DNA of 64,000 nucleotides from UBA1161 sp002311745 (GCA_050018415.1 JBEKAB010000017.1:1-64000), one strand, 5' to 3'. Positions 27,968 to 38,376 are shown, numbered from the stretch's first letter. The notes: generated by a model not told the origin, from the letters alone. Program-made: numbers and translations.

Positions 27968-28940
27968 ATGTCTTCACATCATCGAGTAAAGTTTCATTCG
28001 TCGCGTCGGCGTCGCTCGGATGCGTTCCTTCGCTCGGCCGTGGCTGAGGCTCTGGAACGCCGGAGGTTGCTCAGCACCTTCACAGTCACCACCTTGGTCG
28101 ACTCTGGGGCAGGCACTCTGCGCCAGGCCATCATCGATGCCGATGCGGCTGGCGGCACGGATATCATTAACTTCGCCAGCGGTCTTACCGGCACGGTCGA
28201 CCTCGCCAGCACACTTCCTAACCTCACCGCCAACATCACCATCAATGGTTTCGGCGCTGGTCTTCTCACCGTCAATGGCCACGGTCACGGCACTGTTTTT
28301 TCGGTTAACAGCGGCGTCACCGCCCAAATCCAGAATCTCGCGATCACCGGCGGCATCGCCGCCAGCGGCGGCGGCATCGCCAATCATGGCACGCTTACGC
28401 TCGCCAACTCCACGATCAGCGGAAACAGTGCAAGCGACGCCGGCGGCGGTATTTTCAACGACCGAAACCACACGCTCACAATAACGAATTCAACCGTGAG
28501 CGGAAACTTCGCCAGCTATCTCGGCGGCGGCATCAACAACGATGGTCTCCTCACCATCACTAACTCGACCGTCAGCGCGAACTCTTGCCCGAACGGCGGC
28601 GGCATCCTCAACAACGCCACTGTCACAGTCAACAACTCCACCATCAGCGGAAATACTGCCGAGTTCCACGGCGGCGGCATCGACAACGGCGGATCCACCG
28701 CCGTCGGTCTCATCCTGCCCCTATCCGTGTCCTCCCCCAATCCATCGGCGCCGCAAGTTACACGGCTGACTACTGGTCCTTCACCACCAGCGGCGGGTAT
28801 GCCATCATCACGGTCAACTGTGGCGCTCGACGATCATGAAGGGAATTGCCGATCCGGGGGGCGACATTGAATGCCACCCTCGAGATTTTGGACTCCAGCG
28901 GAAAACCCGTGGTCGCCGCAACGTTGTTTTTTCCTAGACA
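27968..28940 (+). pseudogene. LEPR-motif parallel beta-helix protein, decayed 3' end
   Basis: Start ATG 27968 follows GGGAGAGGA. The N-terminus is basic, with LEPR motif EALERRRLLS at ~28-37, then TFTVTTLVDSGAGTLRQAI, the usual opening of Pmp/right-handed beta-helix repeats. Repeats of the NSTISGN/GGGI type follow (residues ~120-240). After about 28690 the reading frame loses family character and stops at 28870. Plausible sequence resumes in other frames (YTADYWSFTTSGGYAIITVN near 28770; ATLEILDSSGKPVVAA near 28863-28910). Two or more indels have therefore destroyed the C-terminal part. The translated 5' part might still be made as a ~240-residue beta-helix. Confidence 0.75.
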
Positions 28941-29246
28941 AATAGAGGCATGAGTGTTACGTATGTAATTTGGCGGGTGAAAATGCGGCATCCCTTATCC
29001 TTGGTTTCGATAGCAATGGGCGGCGGCGGCGCTAGGCTACTGGCGACCCTGCCGATGTGATTTGAGGGGGCAGTTCACGGATCTTCGCCGCACGTCTTCT
29101 GGGGAATGCCGAGTGGTCGTAAGACGGAATCCCAGATGGACGCAACGGCGAGAGGAGCCCGTCTCGCAACAACAGATCGGCATCCAAACCGCGGGCACGG
29201 CGCCGACGGAATCAAGACGCCAAACACCGAGATTCCCGGAGGAATC
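28941..29246. other. Gene-free stretch between LEPR genes
   Basis: No supported coding sequence. The frame of the next gene is open back to 29106, but the region reads as low-conservation arginine-rich sequence. CCGGAGGAATC directly precedes the ATG at 29247. No promoter or repeat stood out. Confidence 0.4.
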
Positions 29247-32183
29247 ATGTCCCACCTAATGCTGGAATTGTTGGAGAAACGGGTCTTGTTCAGCACGGTT
29301 TCCGATTTGTGCGAGGTGCCCTTCTTCAACGCCGAGGAGTCAGACCCCAGCGGCATTCTGAATCGTTTTGGCGGTCCCGAAATTCCCGGAATCCACGCCA
29401 CAGTGGCGTGGACCAGCGCAGTGGTCCATTCGGGTAATAGATCGTTGGTTTGCTCCACCAACCAGCCGATTGCTCCAGGCGGGTTCGATTTCTACGGATT
29501 TGGGCTGACGGGATTTGGCTCTGTACGCGGCTCTGCCGCGTACATTGACACCCGCGATATCTCACATTACGGATCCTTTCAGTTTTGGTTGCGCAATGCG
29601 ACGGGTGCTTCCTTCACGCTCAATTTCGAGATCAAGGATTATCGCGGTGACGACGGGGAAAAAGGGGTGTATTCCACGATTGTCTCAGCGGACGACGTGT
29701 GGTCGAAGGTGACGGTTCCTCTGGATGGCCTAACGCTTATCGGCCAACCCGATTTGTCCCGGGCCAAGGTCATGGCTTTCGTCTTTCTGGCCAGCGAAGG
29801 ATCGCCGGTCAATGGGAACATTTATTTCGACGACATGTGCTTCCAAGAACCCGGGCCAGCAATCGATGCGGCGACGGCCCCGCTGGAAACGATTGCCGCC
29901 GATCTTGCACGGCGGCAGTTTCTGGCGCTATACGGAGCACGAGACCGAACGAACGGGCTGCTACCGAACATATCGGCCCACGCCGACATTTTGGCGTTGA
30001 ACGTAACTGCTGGCGTGGTTGCCGCGACACCGACCGCCATTGATCGAGGTTGGATCACGGCTGCGGAAGCGAACGACTGGGTCGCACAATTGACGGGGTC
30101 ATTGAACGCGATCCTCGATCACGCGACCTATTTGCCGCCCCGCTACTATGATCGCGTCACTCTTGCCCCAGCGCTAGTGCATGAGGAATCTCCTGAGGAC
30201 GCGGCATTCATGTTTTTGGCGCTGTATCGGTACGCCGGGCTTTCCAGCACGTCAGCGTCACTCACGGCGGCAATCGAGAGCGTCCTCGCTCGTTTCAATT
30301 TCGAAGCGTTCTCCACGGCTCAAGGTTGGAAATTGGCGTACGAGATCGATACCCAGCAGTTCACCGCCGGGACCTACGACGGTTATAGCGGCGAGATTCC
30401 GGTATTGTCGCTGGCCGCGGATCTTAGTACGACCTACCACGTCGACATGGGGACGAACTACAACAGCGGCGTCAGCCGCGTTCAGACAAGCCTTCCCGGC
30501 GAGACGGCGCAATTCCTGGTGCACAGCAGCGCTGATCTTCGCGCCCCATTCATGCAGTGGCTGCCCGATTTGTTCTTCAAGACGGCGGATCGGGATCTCG
30601 ATACGTATCCGGACCCGGCATTGCGCGCCAATCCGCACGACAATGCCGTGACATACCAGGCGCAAGTGGATGCCGCGTTGGCTGAAGCGGGTCGCGCCGG
30701 GATGCTGCAGCCCGATGCGGGCGATGACGGTTCCGGCGAATCCTATCACGAGTTTTCGATATGGAGCGACTTCGGGCAGCCGGCCTTGTACATGCCATGG
30801 TCCGCCACCCTGGCCCTGCTGGGAGATCCCCTTGCCGCCGACCAATCCATCCGTCAGTCCATAGAGCACGGATTGACGGGTCCGTTCGGGTTGACGGATT
30901 CGGCGATCTGGTTGACGGGGCAGAGCGATCCCGCGACGTTTACGGCGCGCAACGATCTTTGGAACACGACGCTGTCGACCTTGGCGCTTGTGCAGTGGCT
31001 TTATTCCAATGACAGCGCATTGGCCGCGATGCCGGCGGTGCAGGGCGCGTTGAACCAGGTATTCCAGCCGAACGATCGCCCGTCCGTATCGATCGGCGAC
31101 AGCTATATTTATGAGAGCGCTCCTGGCAAGATTTTTGCGGCGGTACCGATCGTCCTCTCCGCCCCGGCGGCGCAAAACGTCGTCGTGCAGTACACGACCG
31201 TTGCGGACACGGCGCAATCGAACGTGGATTACACGTCGCTTCTGAGCAGCCTCACGATATTGGCGGGTCAAACGCAAGGGACAATCCTGGTCCCGATTTC
31301 CAGCAGCCCCGATTCCGAGTCCAAACAATTCTTCGTGCGGCTCATCACGGCGGACAACACCAGGCTAGGCAAAGACATCGCCACGGTGAAGATCAATGTC
31401 ACCATGGCAGCACCCCAGGTGACAGGCGTGAGCGTGGACTCGACCGCATGGTCTTCGAGCTTCCCGTACCAGGCAGCGGGTTACGCAATTCCTGCTGGAT
31501 CGGCCCAACTGACCGACCTGCCCTGGATCAACCTGAATCAGATCAACATCGTCTTCAGCCAAAACGTCAACGTGGCGGAGAGTTCGCTACAGTTGCTGGG
31601 CGTCAACACCCCAAGCTACAGTTTCAGCGGGTTCAGCTACAACGCCACGACCGATACGGCGACCTGGACGCTGACTCAGCCGATCGGAGCCGACAAGCTA
31701 TTGATCGATCTGAGCGACTCGGTGACCAATACCTCGGGGGTCGCCCTGGACGGGGAATGGAGCGATGGGGTCAGCACTTATCCCTCGGGCAACGGCACGC
31801 CCGGCGGAGCGTTCCTGTTCAGCTTGAACGTATTGCCGGGGGATGAGAATCAATCCGGCGGGGTCAACATTCTGGACACGGTGTCGGTGGCGCACCTTCA
31901 GGGCAGCACCACTTTGACGCCCGCGACCTATTCGATCTTCGCGGATGTGAACGGCAGCGGCGGCATCAACGTGCTGGACACCCTTGCGACCAATAGCCGC
32001 CAGGGCTCAGTCTTGCCATCAGGAAGCCCCGCCGCGGCGGTGCTGTCGGTTGCGGTAACCGATTGGAGCTTGACGCCGACGGCCACGGTATCTCCAGGCG
32101 ATATCGCCGGTGGTCAGTGGTTGGCCACAATGGTGCTGCACGAAAAGCAACGCCATTTGGTCAGAACGCTGAAGATTTTGTGA
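29247..32183 (+). CDS. LEPR-motif, CBM-like/toroid/Calx-beta/dockerin protein
   Basis: A 978-residue protein with GGAGG just before its ATG. Residues ~6-15 are the LEPR motif ELLEKRVLFS. Residues ~20-205 look like a jelly-roll carbohydrate-binding module (YIDTRDISHYGSFQFWLRN, WSKVTVPLDGL, NIYFDDMCF). Residues ~215-610 are helical, with ARRQFLALYGARDRTNGLLP, AAFMFLALYRYAG and YHEFSIWSDFGQPALY, resembling an alpha/alpha-toroid glycoside-hydrolase fold; I cannot assign a family or catalytic residues. Residues ~615-715 are a Calx-beta domain (NVDYTSLLSSLTILAGQTQG). The last ~240 residues are the shared Ig-like module and a type I dockerin. Unlike its neighbours it ends in a basic tail (KQRHLVRTLKIL). 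Likely secreted polysaccharide-active protein. Confidence 0.85.
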   Translation: MSHLMLELLEKRVLFSTVSDLCEVPFFNAEESDPSGILNRFGGPEIPGIHATVAWTSAVVHSGNRSLVCSTNQPIAPGGFDFYGFGLTGFGSVRGSAAYIDTRDISHYGSFQFWLRNATGASFTLNFEIKDYRGDDGEKGVYSTIVSADDVWSKVTVPLDGLTLIGQPDLSRAKVMAFVFLASEGSPVNGNIYFDDMCFQEPGPAIDAATAPLETIAADLARRQFLALYGARDRTNGLLPNISAHADILALNVTAGVVAATPTAIDRGWITAAEANDWVAQLTGSLNAILDHATYLPPRYYDRVTLAPALVHEESPEDAAFMFLALYRYAGLSSTSASLTAAIESVLARFNFEAFSTAQGWKLAYEIDTQQFTAGTYDGYSGEIPVLSLAADLSTTYHVDMGTNYNSGVSRVQTSLPGETAQFLVHSSADLRAPFMQWLPDLFFKTADRDLDTYPDPALRANPHDNAVTYQAQVDAALAEAGRAGMLQPDAGDDGSGESYHEFSIWSDFGQPALYMPWSATLALLGDPLAADQSIRQSIEHGLTGPFGLTDSAIWLTGQSDPATFTARNDLWNTTLSTLALVQWLYSNDSALAAMPAVQGALNQVFQPNDRPSVSIGDSYIYESAPGKIFAAVPIVLSAPAAQNVVVQYTTVADTAQSNVDYTSLLSSLTILAGQTQGTILVPISSSPDSESKQFFVRLITADNTRLGKDIATVKINVTMAAPQVTGVSVDSTAWSSSFPYQAAGYAIPAGSAQLTDLPWINLNQINIVFSQNVNVAESSLQLLGVNTPSYSFSGFSYNATTDTATWTLTQPIGADKLLIDLSDSVTNTSGVALDGEWSDGVSTYPSGNGTPGGAFLFSLNVLPGDENQSGGVNILDTVSVAHLQGSTTLTPATYSIFADVNGSGGINVLDTLATNSRQGSVLPSGSPAAAVLSVAVTDWSLTPTATVSPGDIAGGQWLATMVLHEKQRHLVRTLKIL

Positions 32184-32266
32184 ATTGACGGATTCCACGG
32201 GGTATATTAAAGGCGTAAGTCTTGGCCGGTGGGTAGGTAGTTGCGGAGGCGGCTAGGCGAACGCCG

Positions 32267-33898
32267 ATGACATCGAAGCCAAAGCAAATATTCGAGGCGC
32301 TGGAGCCGCGCCTGCTGTTGTCGGCCCTGTTTTCCGACGATTTCAACGGAACGGTGGGTGCCGGCCCGTCTTCCGCGTGGACAGCTTTTGAAACTAGCGA
32401 CCCCAACAATCCGGCGGTTCATTACACCAACACGACGGCCGCGCAAGCCAGCGCCAGCGACCCCGCGACGCTGCAGATCGTCAGCGATGCTCAAGCGAAT
32501 GATGGCAAGGCATTGGCTATGACGCTGCTGCCGGACCCCAGCGGTAATGGAACGTACGATTCCGCGGAAATCTGCACCGAGGTTGATCCAGCTGGCAGCA
32601 GCCTCGAATACGGCCACATCGAGGCCCGGATAAAGTTACCGGGCGGTCCTAATAGCGGCGCCATCTGGCCGGCGTTCTGGATCCTCGGCGACAACATCAG
32701 CACGATCAACTGGCCCGCGTGCGGCGAAGTCGACATCATGGAGAACAAGGGCACTGAGTCCGGAACCAACCACTCCACGCTGCATGGCCCAATGTCCGAT
32801 GGCAGCGACTTTAATGGGGGGGCCGGAGTGAGCGCTGCCTATACCCTGTCCGGCAACCAGAACTTTTACTCCAACTACCACGTATTCGCGATGGATTGGA
32901 AACCCAACTCCATCACGTTTTCGGTCGACGGCACCGTGTTCCGCACCTTCACCCCCGCCGACCTCCCCGCAGGGGGTAGCTGGGTATTCAATGGCCATCC
33001 GTTCTTCATAATCCTTGACGTCTGCGAGGGAGCACCATTCGCGCCGGGAACAATCACCAGCCCACAGACCATGTACGTGGATTACGTCCACGTCACCGCG
33101 CCTCAAGTTATGAACGTCACAGTTGACGGGACCGCCTGGAGCTCCGGTTTCCTCAGCTACCTGGGCAGCCTGAACGCGGCCAACGTCGGCGGATATTCCA
33201 TCCCCACCGGCTCGGCGCAGCTCAAGACGTTGCCCTGGAGCAACCTGAATCAGATCAACATCGTCTTCAGCCAGAACGTGAATGTGACGCAGAGTTCTTT
33301 GCAGCTCGTCGGCCTCAATGTGCCAAGCTACACCTTCAGCAACTTCAGCTATAACTCCGCCACTGACACCGCGAGCTGGACGCTCAATGCTCCGATCGGC
33401 GACGACAAGCTGCTGATCGACTTAAGCGGCTCGGTGGCCAATACCTCTGGGACCGCCCTGGACGGGTCATGGACGGATGGGGTCAGCAGCTATCCTTCGG
33501 GCAACGGGACGGCGGGGACGCCGTTCATGTTCAGTTTGAACGTGTTACCGGGGGATGAGAATCAGTCCGGCGGGGTGAACGTGCTGGACACGGTCGCGGT
33601 GGCACATCTTCAGGGAAGCAGCACGTCGACGCCTGCGACGTATTCGATCTTTGCGGACGTGAACGGCAGCGGGGGCATCAACGTGCTGGACACACTGGCG
33701 ACCAACAGCCGCCAAGGCTCAGTTTTGCCCGCAGGAAGCCCGATTGTGCCGTCCAGTAGCGGCGTTGCCGCAACGGCGGCGGCGCTGCTGACCGCATCTT
33801 CGGGGCAGGCACAACAGTTCTCTACAGTGCCGATTGCAGCCGATTCGCTGCTAAAGCGCGAGCGGTTCGGCGTCCGCGGCGTGCTGGCAAGCACCTGA
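32267..33898 (+). CDS. GH16 family glucanase-like protein with dockerin
   Basis: Residues ~10-19 are the LEPR motif EALEPRLLLS. The GH16 domain spans ~22-280: EYGHIEARIKLPGG, SGAIWPAFWILGDN, the catalytic motif GEVDIMENKG (both Glu and the Asp of ExDxxE present) and FYSNYHVFAMDWKPNSITF, with a closing beta strand TMYVDYVHVT. GH16 enzymes cleave beta-1,3 or beta-1,3/1,4 glucans and galactans; laminarin is a reasonable guess. The C-terminal ~250 residues are the shared Ig-like module, a type I dockerin (GDENQSGGVNVLD and ADVNGSGGINVLD) and a tail ending RGVLAST. No classical signal peptide precedes the LEPR motif, as usual for this class. No ribosome-binding site stands out. Confidence 0.92.
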   Translation: MTSKPKQIFEALEPRLLLSALFSDDFNGTVGAGPSSAWTAFETSDPNNPAVHYTNTTAAQASASDPATLQIVSDAQANDGKALAMTLLPDPSGNGTYDSAEICTEVDPAGSSLEYGHIEARIKLPGGPNSGAIWPAFWILGDNISTINWPACGEVDIMENKGTESGTNHSTLHGPMSDGSDFNGGAGVSAAYTLSGNQNFYSNYHVFAMDWKPNSITFSVDGTVFRTFTPADLPAGGSWVFNGHPFFIILDVCEGAPFAPGTITSPQTMYVDYVHVTAPQVMNVTVDGTAWSSGFLSYLGSLNAANVGGYSIPTGSAQLKTLPWSNLNQINIVFSQNVNVTQSSLQLVGLNVPSYTFSNFSYNSATDTASWTLNAPIGDDKLLIDLSGSVANTSGTALDGSWTDGVSSYPSGNGTAGTPFMFSLNVLPGDENQSGGVNVLDTVAVAHLQGSSTSTPATYSIFADVNGSGGINVLDTLATNSRQGSVLPAGSPIVPSSSGVAATAAALLTASSGQAQQFSTVPIAADSLLKRERFGVRGVLAST

Positions 33899-34126
33899 AA
33901 GACTTACGCAATAGACGAATGCATTGTCGCAAAACAGGAAATGAATTTCATGCCCCTTTGCCAATATTAATCGCTGATTTTCCGGGCCTCCCAATCTCGT
34001 TGTCGCAAATCCATAAAAAAGTGATTGCAGTTTTGCGTCCCTTATGTATCATTCCCCAGGTCTTGTACCTGCCGGAGTCTGTGGGCTTGGAGGTAGGGGA
34101 CGCAATTCTACGAGAGGGAGAGGATC

Positions 34127-34756
34127 ATGAAGACGAGTGTCCGTGTCTTGGGTGTGGGCGCGATTCTCGCGGCAGTTTCTGCTGCGCGCGCGGCTGTCAG
34201 CGTTGCAGTGCAGAGCGAAACAATTCCCTGGTCTTCCAGTGGCTTTTTCGACGTTTACGTCGAAGTGACGGGAACCGGCAATCCCAGCCTCGCAGGCTGG
34301 CAGTCACTGGTGGACCTGAACACCTCGGCCGGACAGCCGACGGGGATGTCATTCGGTACGCCGACGGTTACTGACGTATCACCGTCGGTGCGAACGATGG
34401 CATTGGGAGTCGATTCCAACTTCACCACCCCCAATGGCGTTTTGACGAATACGTCTTCAGAGGTTTCTGCGACACAATACCTCTCCAGTGGTTCCGAGCC
34501 TTTGGATAGCGAGAATCTCGACGGCCTGATGCGCGTTCCCTTCACCCTGGCTCCTGGTGCTAATGGGACATTCCTGATCACCCTGTCCACCGATGTGAAC
34601 ACCGGCACGGTATTGTCCGATAGTCAGGGGAGCCCAATCACCTATGCGCCGGTGAATGGCTCAATCACGGTGGTGCCAGAGCCGACCGGACTGTCGCTCT
34701 TGTTGCTAGCATCTGTCGGTTTGGCGCACCGCGGGCGGCGCGCCTTAGCAGCCTAG
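34127..34756 (+). CDS. PEP-CTERM sorting-signal protein
   Basis: A 209-residue exported protein, ATG 34127 preceded by GAGAGGGAGAGGA. Residues 1-22 are a signal peptide (VLGVGAILAAVSAARA). The body is a Ser/Thr/Gly-rich beta domain, and the C-terminus is a PEP-CTERM signal: VVPEPTGLSLLLLASVGLAH then RGRR. Such signals are processed by exosortase-type enzymes with attachment to, or release at, the outer envelope. This is a different route from the dockerin neighbours. No exosortase is encoded here. The body resembles cohesin-like domains only in general composition; I do not claim that. Confidence 0.85.
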   Translation: MKTSVRVLGVGAILAAVSAARAAVSVAVQSETIPWSSSGFFDVYVEVTGTGNPSLAGWQSLVDLNTSAGQPTGMSFGTPTVTDVSPSVRTMALGVDSNFTTPNGVLTNTSSEVSATQYLSSGSEPLDSENLDGLMRVPFTLAPGANGTFLITLSTDVNTGTVLSDSQGSPITYAPVNGSITVVPEPTGLSLLLLASVGLAHRGRRALAA

Positions 34757-35425
34757 ATCGCGATTTCAGACTGACCAGCGGCCGGAGAGAGGGCGCTGGT
34801 TAACGTGATCGATCTGCCGCGGCGCTGGAGATTACCTTTTGAATCGGAGAGCATGGCCGTGATGGCCGTGTGACGCCCGGGCACAAGCCTCGCGGCAGCG
34901 TCGTTTCTGATGCGAGATGGAAAACGAGAATCTACATGGCTGGCCCGTCGGGATTTTCGGAAATAGGTAGGGAGTTCTAATCTCGCCTGCCCGCCCAGCC
35001 ACCTGGCGATGCCGCCCATCGCCGAGGTTCAGGATCGCCAGCGACCGCCTGCGCCTGTAGCTGCCGCGATAAGTGTCCACCCTTCCAGCCATCGTGATCG
35101 CCTGCGGCTTGGCTCCAAATCCATGGCCACGAAATACATGATTGGCGTCGATGTCGAACTTGTCGAGACATCGACCCATTGCAGCATTTCAAAATGCTGT
35201 TGCAAATACCTTGACTTTTCGCTTCGCGATGCACGACAATGCCGACCAGCTTTGAGGTGATGTTCGCGAAGTTCTGCGGTTGGGGAAGAATCGCGGGCTG
35301 AGGGAAATTCGGGTTCTCAGAGCGGTCCTCCCAAAAATTCAAAGCGCAATGTCGTCGCGCCAACGGCATAGGGCTTCCGTTGAGTCGCGGCGGCTGAGGG
35401 AAAACGCCGAGAGCGGAGGTGCTTC
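34757..35425. other. Gene-free stretch, possibly old coding remains on the minus strand
   Basis: Several minus-strand frames of 60-130 codons overlap here without family resemblance, start context or consistent frame. CATTTCAAAATG (35184-35195) is a near-palindrome. GGAGGT precedes the next ATG at 35426. Nothing else supportable. Confidence 0.35.
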
Positions 35426-37824
35426 ATGTTGCGACGGGGACAGCGGCGACGAAAAGTTGCCGTTCGCGGGCGGAGCGTTCACAGACATCCACTGTTTTGC
35501 GAAATTCTGGAAAGACGACTGCTTCTCTCCACGGTCAACTGGACCGGTGCGGGGGATGGCGTGAATTGGACGGACCCCAACAACTGGTCCACTCATTCAA
35601 CGCCAGGCACATCAGACGACGTCATCATCTCCGCTGCGGGCAATCCGACGATTCAACTCGCTTTGGGAACGCAGTCCGTGAATAGCGTCACGAGCAGTGA
35701 TCCGATCAATGTTGCGGGTGCGACGCTGCAAGTTGCGACGAGATTTCAGTTTTCGGCGAATGTTTTCCTAGGTGCCGCCGGGACGATCAAGGGCGGGACG
35801 ATCACAGGGACGGGCGGAGCGGAGTTGGTGCCGGGATCCAACTCCGACAACCCCGGGACGCTGGATGGGGTAACGATCGATACGGGGACGGTGGTGGATC
35901 GGGCGGCAGCAGATGGGACAGCAGTGACGCCAGCGGATCGAGGGGCAGCAGCGAGGGCAGCGGGGAAGCCAGTGGTTCGAGCGGCAGCGGCGTAGGCGCT
36001 GGCGGTGGTGGACCAAGCAGTGGTGGTCCCGGCGGCAGTGGCAGCTCCGGAGGTACAGGCGGCGGTGCCGGTGGACCGGGCAGTTCCGGTGGCGGTGGAA
36101 GTTCCAGCGGCGGTGGGAGCAGCACGGGTGGCAGCAGTGGATCCGGCGATTACATCCCGCCGCACGATCCCAACGACATTGTCGGCCCGGTCGGCTATTC
36201 CGATGCGAATCTCGTCGGTTATGGACCGTTGGCCTACACCATCGACTTCGAGAACGCCTCGACCGCGGCGGGCCCGGCGGACGATATCATCGTCACCAAC
36301 CAGCTTGATCCCAACATGGATTGGCGCACGCTGCAGATCACGCAGGTTACCTTTGGTTCCAACGTGATCAACGTGCCTTCCGGTCGAAGCTTCTTCACCG
36401 ACACGGTTGACCTTCGACCGGAAGGATCGAACCTGCTGGTTCTCATCCAGATCTCGCTGGATACCACCACTGGCATTCTCACAGCCGAGCTGAAGGGCAT
36501 CGATCCGACCACGGGCGAGATCCCCGTGGATCCGATGCTCGGCATCCTGCCACCCAACGACGCCAACAACGATGGTGAAGGACATATTTCATACACGATC
36601 AAGCCCAAGACGGGCCTGCCCAGTGGCACAATCGTGAGCAACTCGGCCTCAGTCGTCTTTGACACGCAGGCCCCGATCTTGACCAACACCGTGACCAATG
36701 AGCTTGACGTGACTGCACCCAATAGCCAGGTCGTGTCATTGCCGGCAACCAGCAACGGTCAGTTCACCGTCAGCTGGGCGGGCAGCGACGACGCCGGTGG
36801 TTCGGGCGTCGCCGGGTTTGACGTGTATGTCGCCGTGGATGGGGGTGCATTCAATCTTTGGCTGAATGCTACTACTAACACCTCCGCCACCTATACGGGC
36901 AGCCCTGGCCATACCTACGAATTCTTCAGCGTTGCCCACGACAACGTAGGCAACCAGCAGCCCACGCCATCGGCCGCACAAGCCACCACTACCGCCGTGG
37001 TACCGCCGCAGGTGGTCGACGTGGTGGTGGACGGCTCTGACTGGAGCGGCAGCTTCCTCAGCTACCTGGCCAGCCTAAATGCGGCCAACGTCGGCGGCTA
37101 TTCCATTTCCACGGGATCGTCCCAATTGAAGACATTGCCCTGGACGAATCTCAACCAGATCGACATCGTCTTCAGCCAAAACGTCAACGTGCAGGAAAGT
37201 TCGCTGCAACTGCTGGGCGTAAATGTCCCCAGCTACAGCTTCAGCGGGTTCAGCTACAATGCCGCAACGGACACGGCGACCTGGACGCTGACTCAGCCGA
37301 TCGCAGCCGACAAGCTGCTGATCGATCTGAGCGACTCGGTGACCAATACATCGGGGCTCGCCCTGGACGGGGAATGGAGCGACGGGGTCACCACTTATCC
37401 CTCGGGCAACGGCACGCCCGGCGGAGCGTTCATGTTCAGCTTGAACGTTTTGCCGGGGGACGAGAATCAGTCCGGCGGGGTGAACGTGCTTGACACGGTA
37501 TCGGTGGCTCACCTTCAAGGCAGCAGCGCTTCGACGCCCGGGACGACCTATTCGATCTTCGCGGACGTGAACGGCAGCGGCGGCATCAACGTGCTGGACA
37601 CGCTTGCGACCAACAGCCGCCAGGCCTCGACATTGCCCAGCGGCACTCCGGCGGTCCCGGCCGTGGTGACTTTAACGGCCACGCCAGCGACCAGGACAGT
37701 GAAAGTGGCTGCGTCGATGGTATCGGCGCCAACGGCGTCCCCGACGGTTTTTTCCACGACGCCGATTACCAGCAGCTTATTGCTACCCAATCACCACAAG
37801 CGGGGCGTGCTGGCGGAGGCATGA
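35426..37824 (+). pseudogene. LEPR...dockerin gene split by a frameshift
   Basis: The ATG at 35426 (GGAGGT five bases upstream) opens a protein with LEPR motif EILERRLLLS and a first beta unit like the start of the giant protein (NWTGAGDGVNW...GGTITGTGGAELV). Near 35890 the conserved reading moves to another frame. That frame encodes an ~85-residue Gly/Ser linker, then PPHDPNDIVGPVGY and a domain (YTIDFENASTAAGPADDI to NSASVVFDTQAPILTN) known from very large bacterial surface proteins. An Ig-like domain, the shared module, a type I dockerin and the RGVLAEA tail follow. The likely history is internal deletion of a giant paralogue plus a frameshift. The 3' frame alone (from 36229) has no ribosome-binding site or LEPR motif. 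Confidence 0.78.
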
Positions 37825-38346
37825 GGTTGAAGAGGGAGGTCCAATTCGTCTGCGCTAGAGCATCTTCACTTCAGCTCAAGCGCCCGCAGCATCCGCGACG
37901 CAATGGCACGTTCATGGCGAGTTCCTTTGCCGCCCCGGAGGCCGCATTTTCCCACTCGGCCAGCTGCCCCTCAAGAAAAAGTACATGACCGGCCGAGCCG
38001 CCGATGTTCAATCGACTTTTGCGACGTAACCACCGCGTCCCCAATCACTTGGGACGATTTTTCGGCAAAAATGAAAAAGAATCCTTAGCCCCCAGGGCGC
38101 GATTCGAACTGTAATTACACGTTTTGGCAGTCCATCGCCAACCGCTTTAGGGAAGCGGAGCTACGCTCCGCCCGCCCCCAAAAACTCGACAGTTCCAGCT
38201 TCTCCGGGGCTGCTTTGAGCCTCGGAATTCGCAGTGTCTTTGTTCGATCTTCACTGATCTTCGCGTATTTCAGGGGATATTGACGGAAATCTTGGGAAAG
38301 CTGCGGATTGTGGAACCACTCATTTAACGGCGGAGCATGAAGCGAT
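37825..38346. other. Gene-free stretch after the fourth dockerin gene
   Basis: The first ~35 bases (GGTTGAAGAGGGAGGTCCAA and following) resemble those after the giant gene's stop at 26382, so the 3' flank was duplicated together with the gene tail. GCGGAG/GCTCCGC (around 38155-38172) forms a small hairpin. No coding sequence is supported. Confidence 0.45.
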
Positions 38347-38376
38347 TGAACCGCCAAGCCGCGAAGGGCGCGAAGA
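38347..38376. repeat. Single arm of the GCGAAG-type repeat
   Basis: AACCGCCAAGCCGCGAAGGG and following bases match the left arm of the complete hairpin element at 55389, but no complementary right arm follows. Probably a truncated copy. Confidence 0.5.

Noticed and set aside
34832..35369. Minus-strand open frames of 88-130 codons
   Set aside because: They overlap in different frames, lack start context and show no consistent family resemblance.
36229..37824. Independent gene starting at 36229
   Set aside because: No ribosome-binding site, LEPR motif or signal, and the frame is open well upstream; it is the 3' half of the frameshifted gene from 35426.
11145..37824. A complete cellulosome-like system
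   Set aside because: Four dockerins but no recognisable cohesin domain or scaffoldin in the window; dockerin-like endings are widespread in Planctomycetes without proven cellulosomes.
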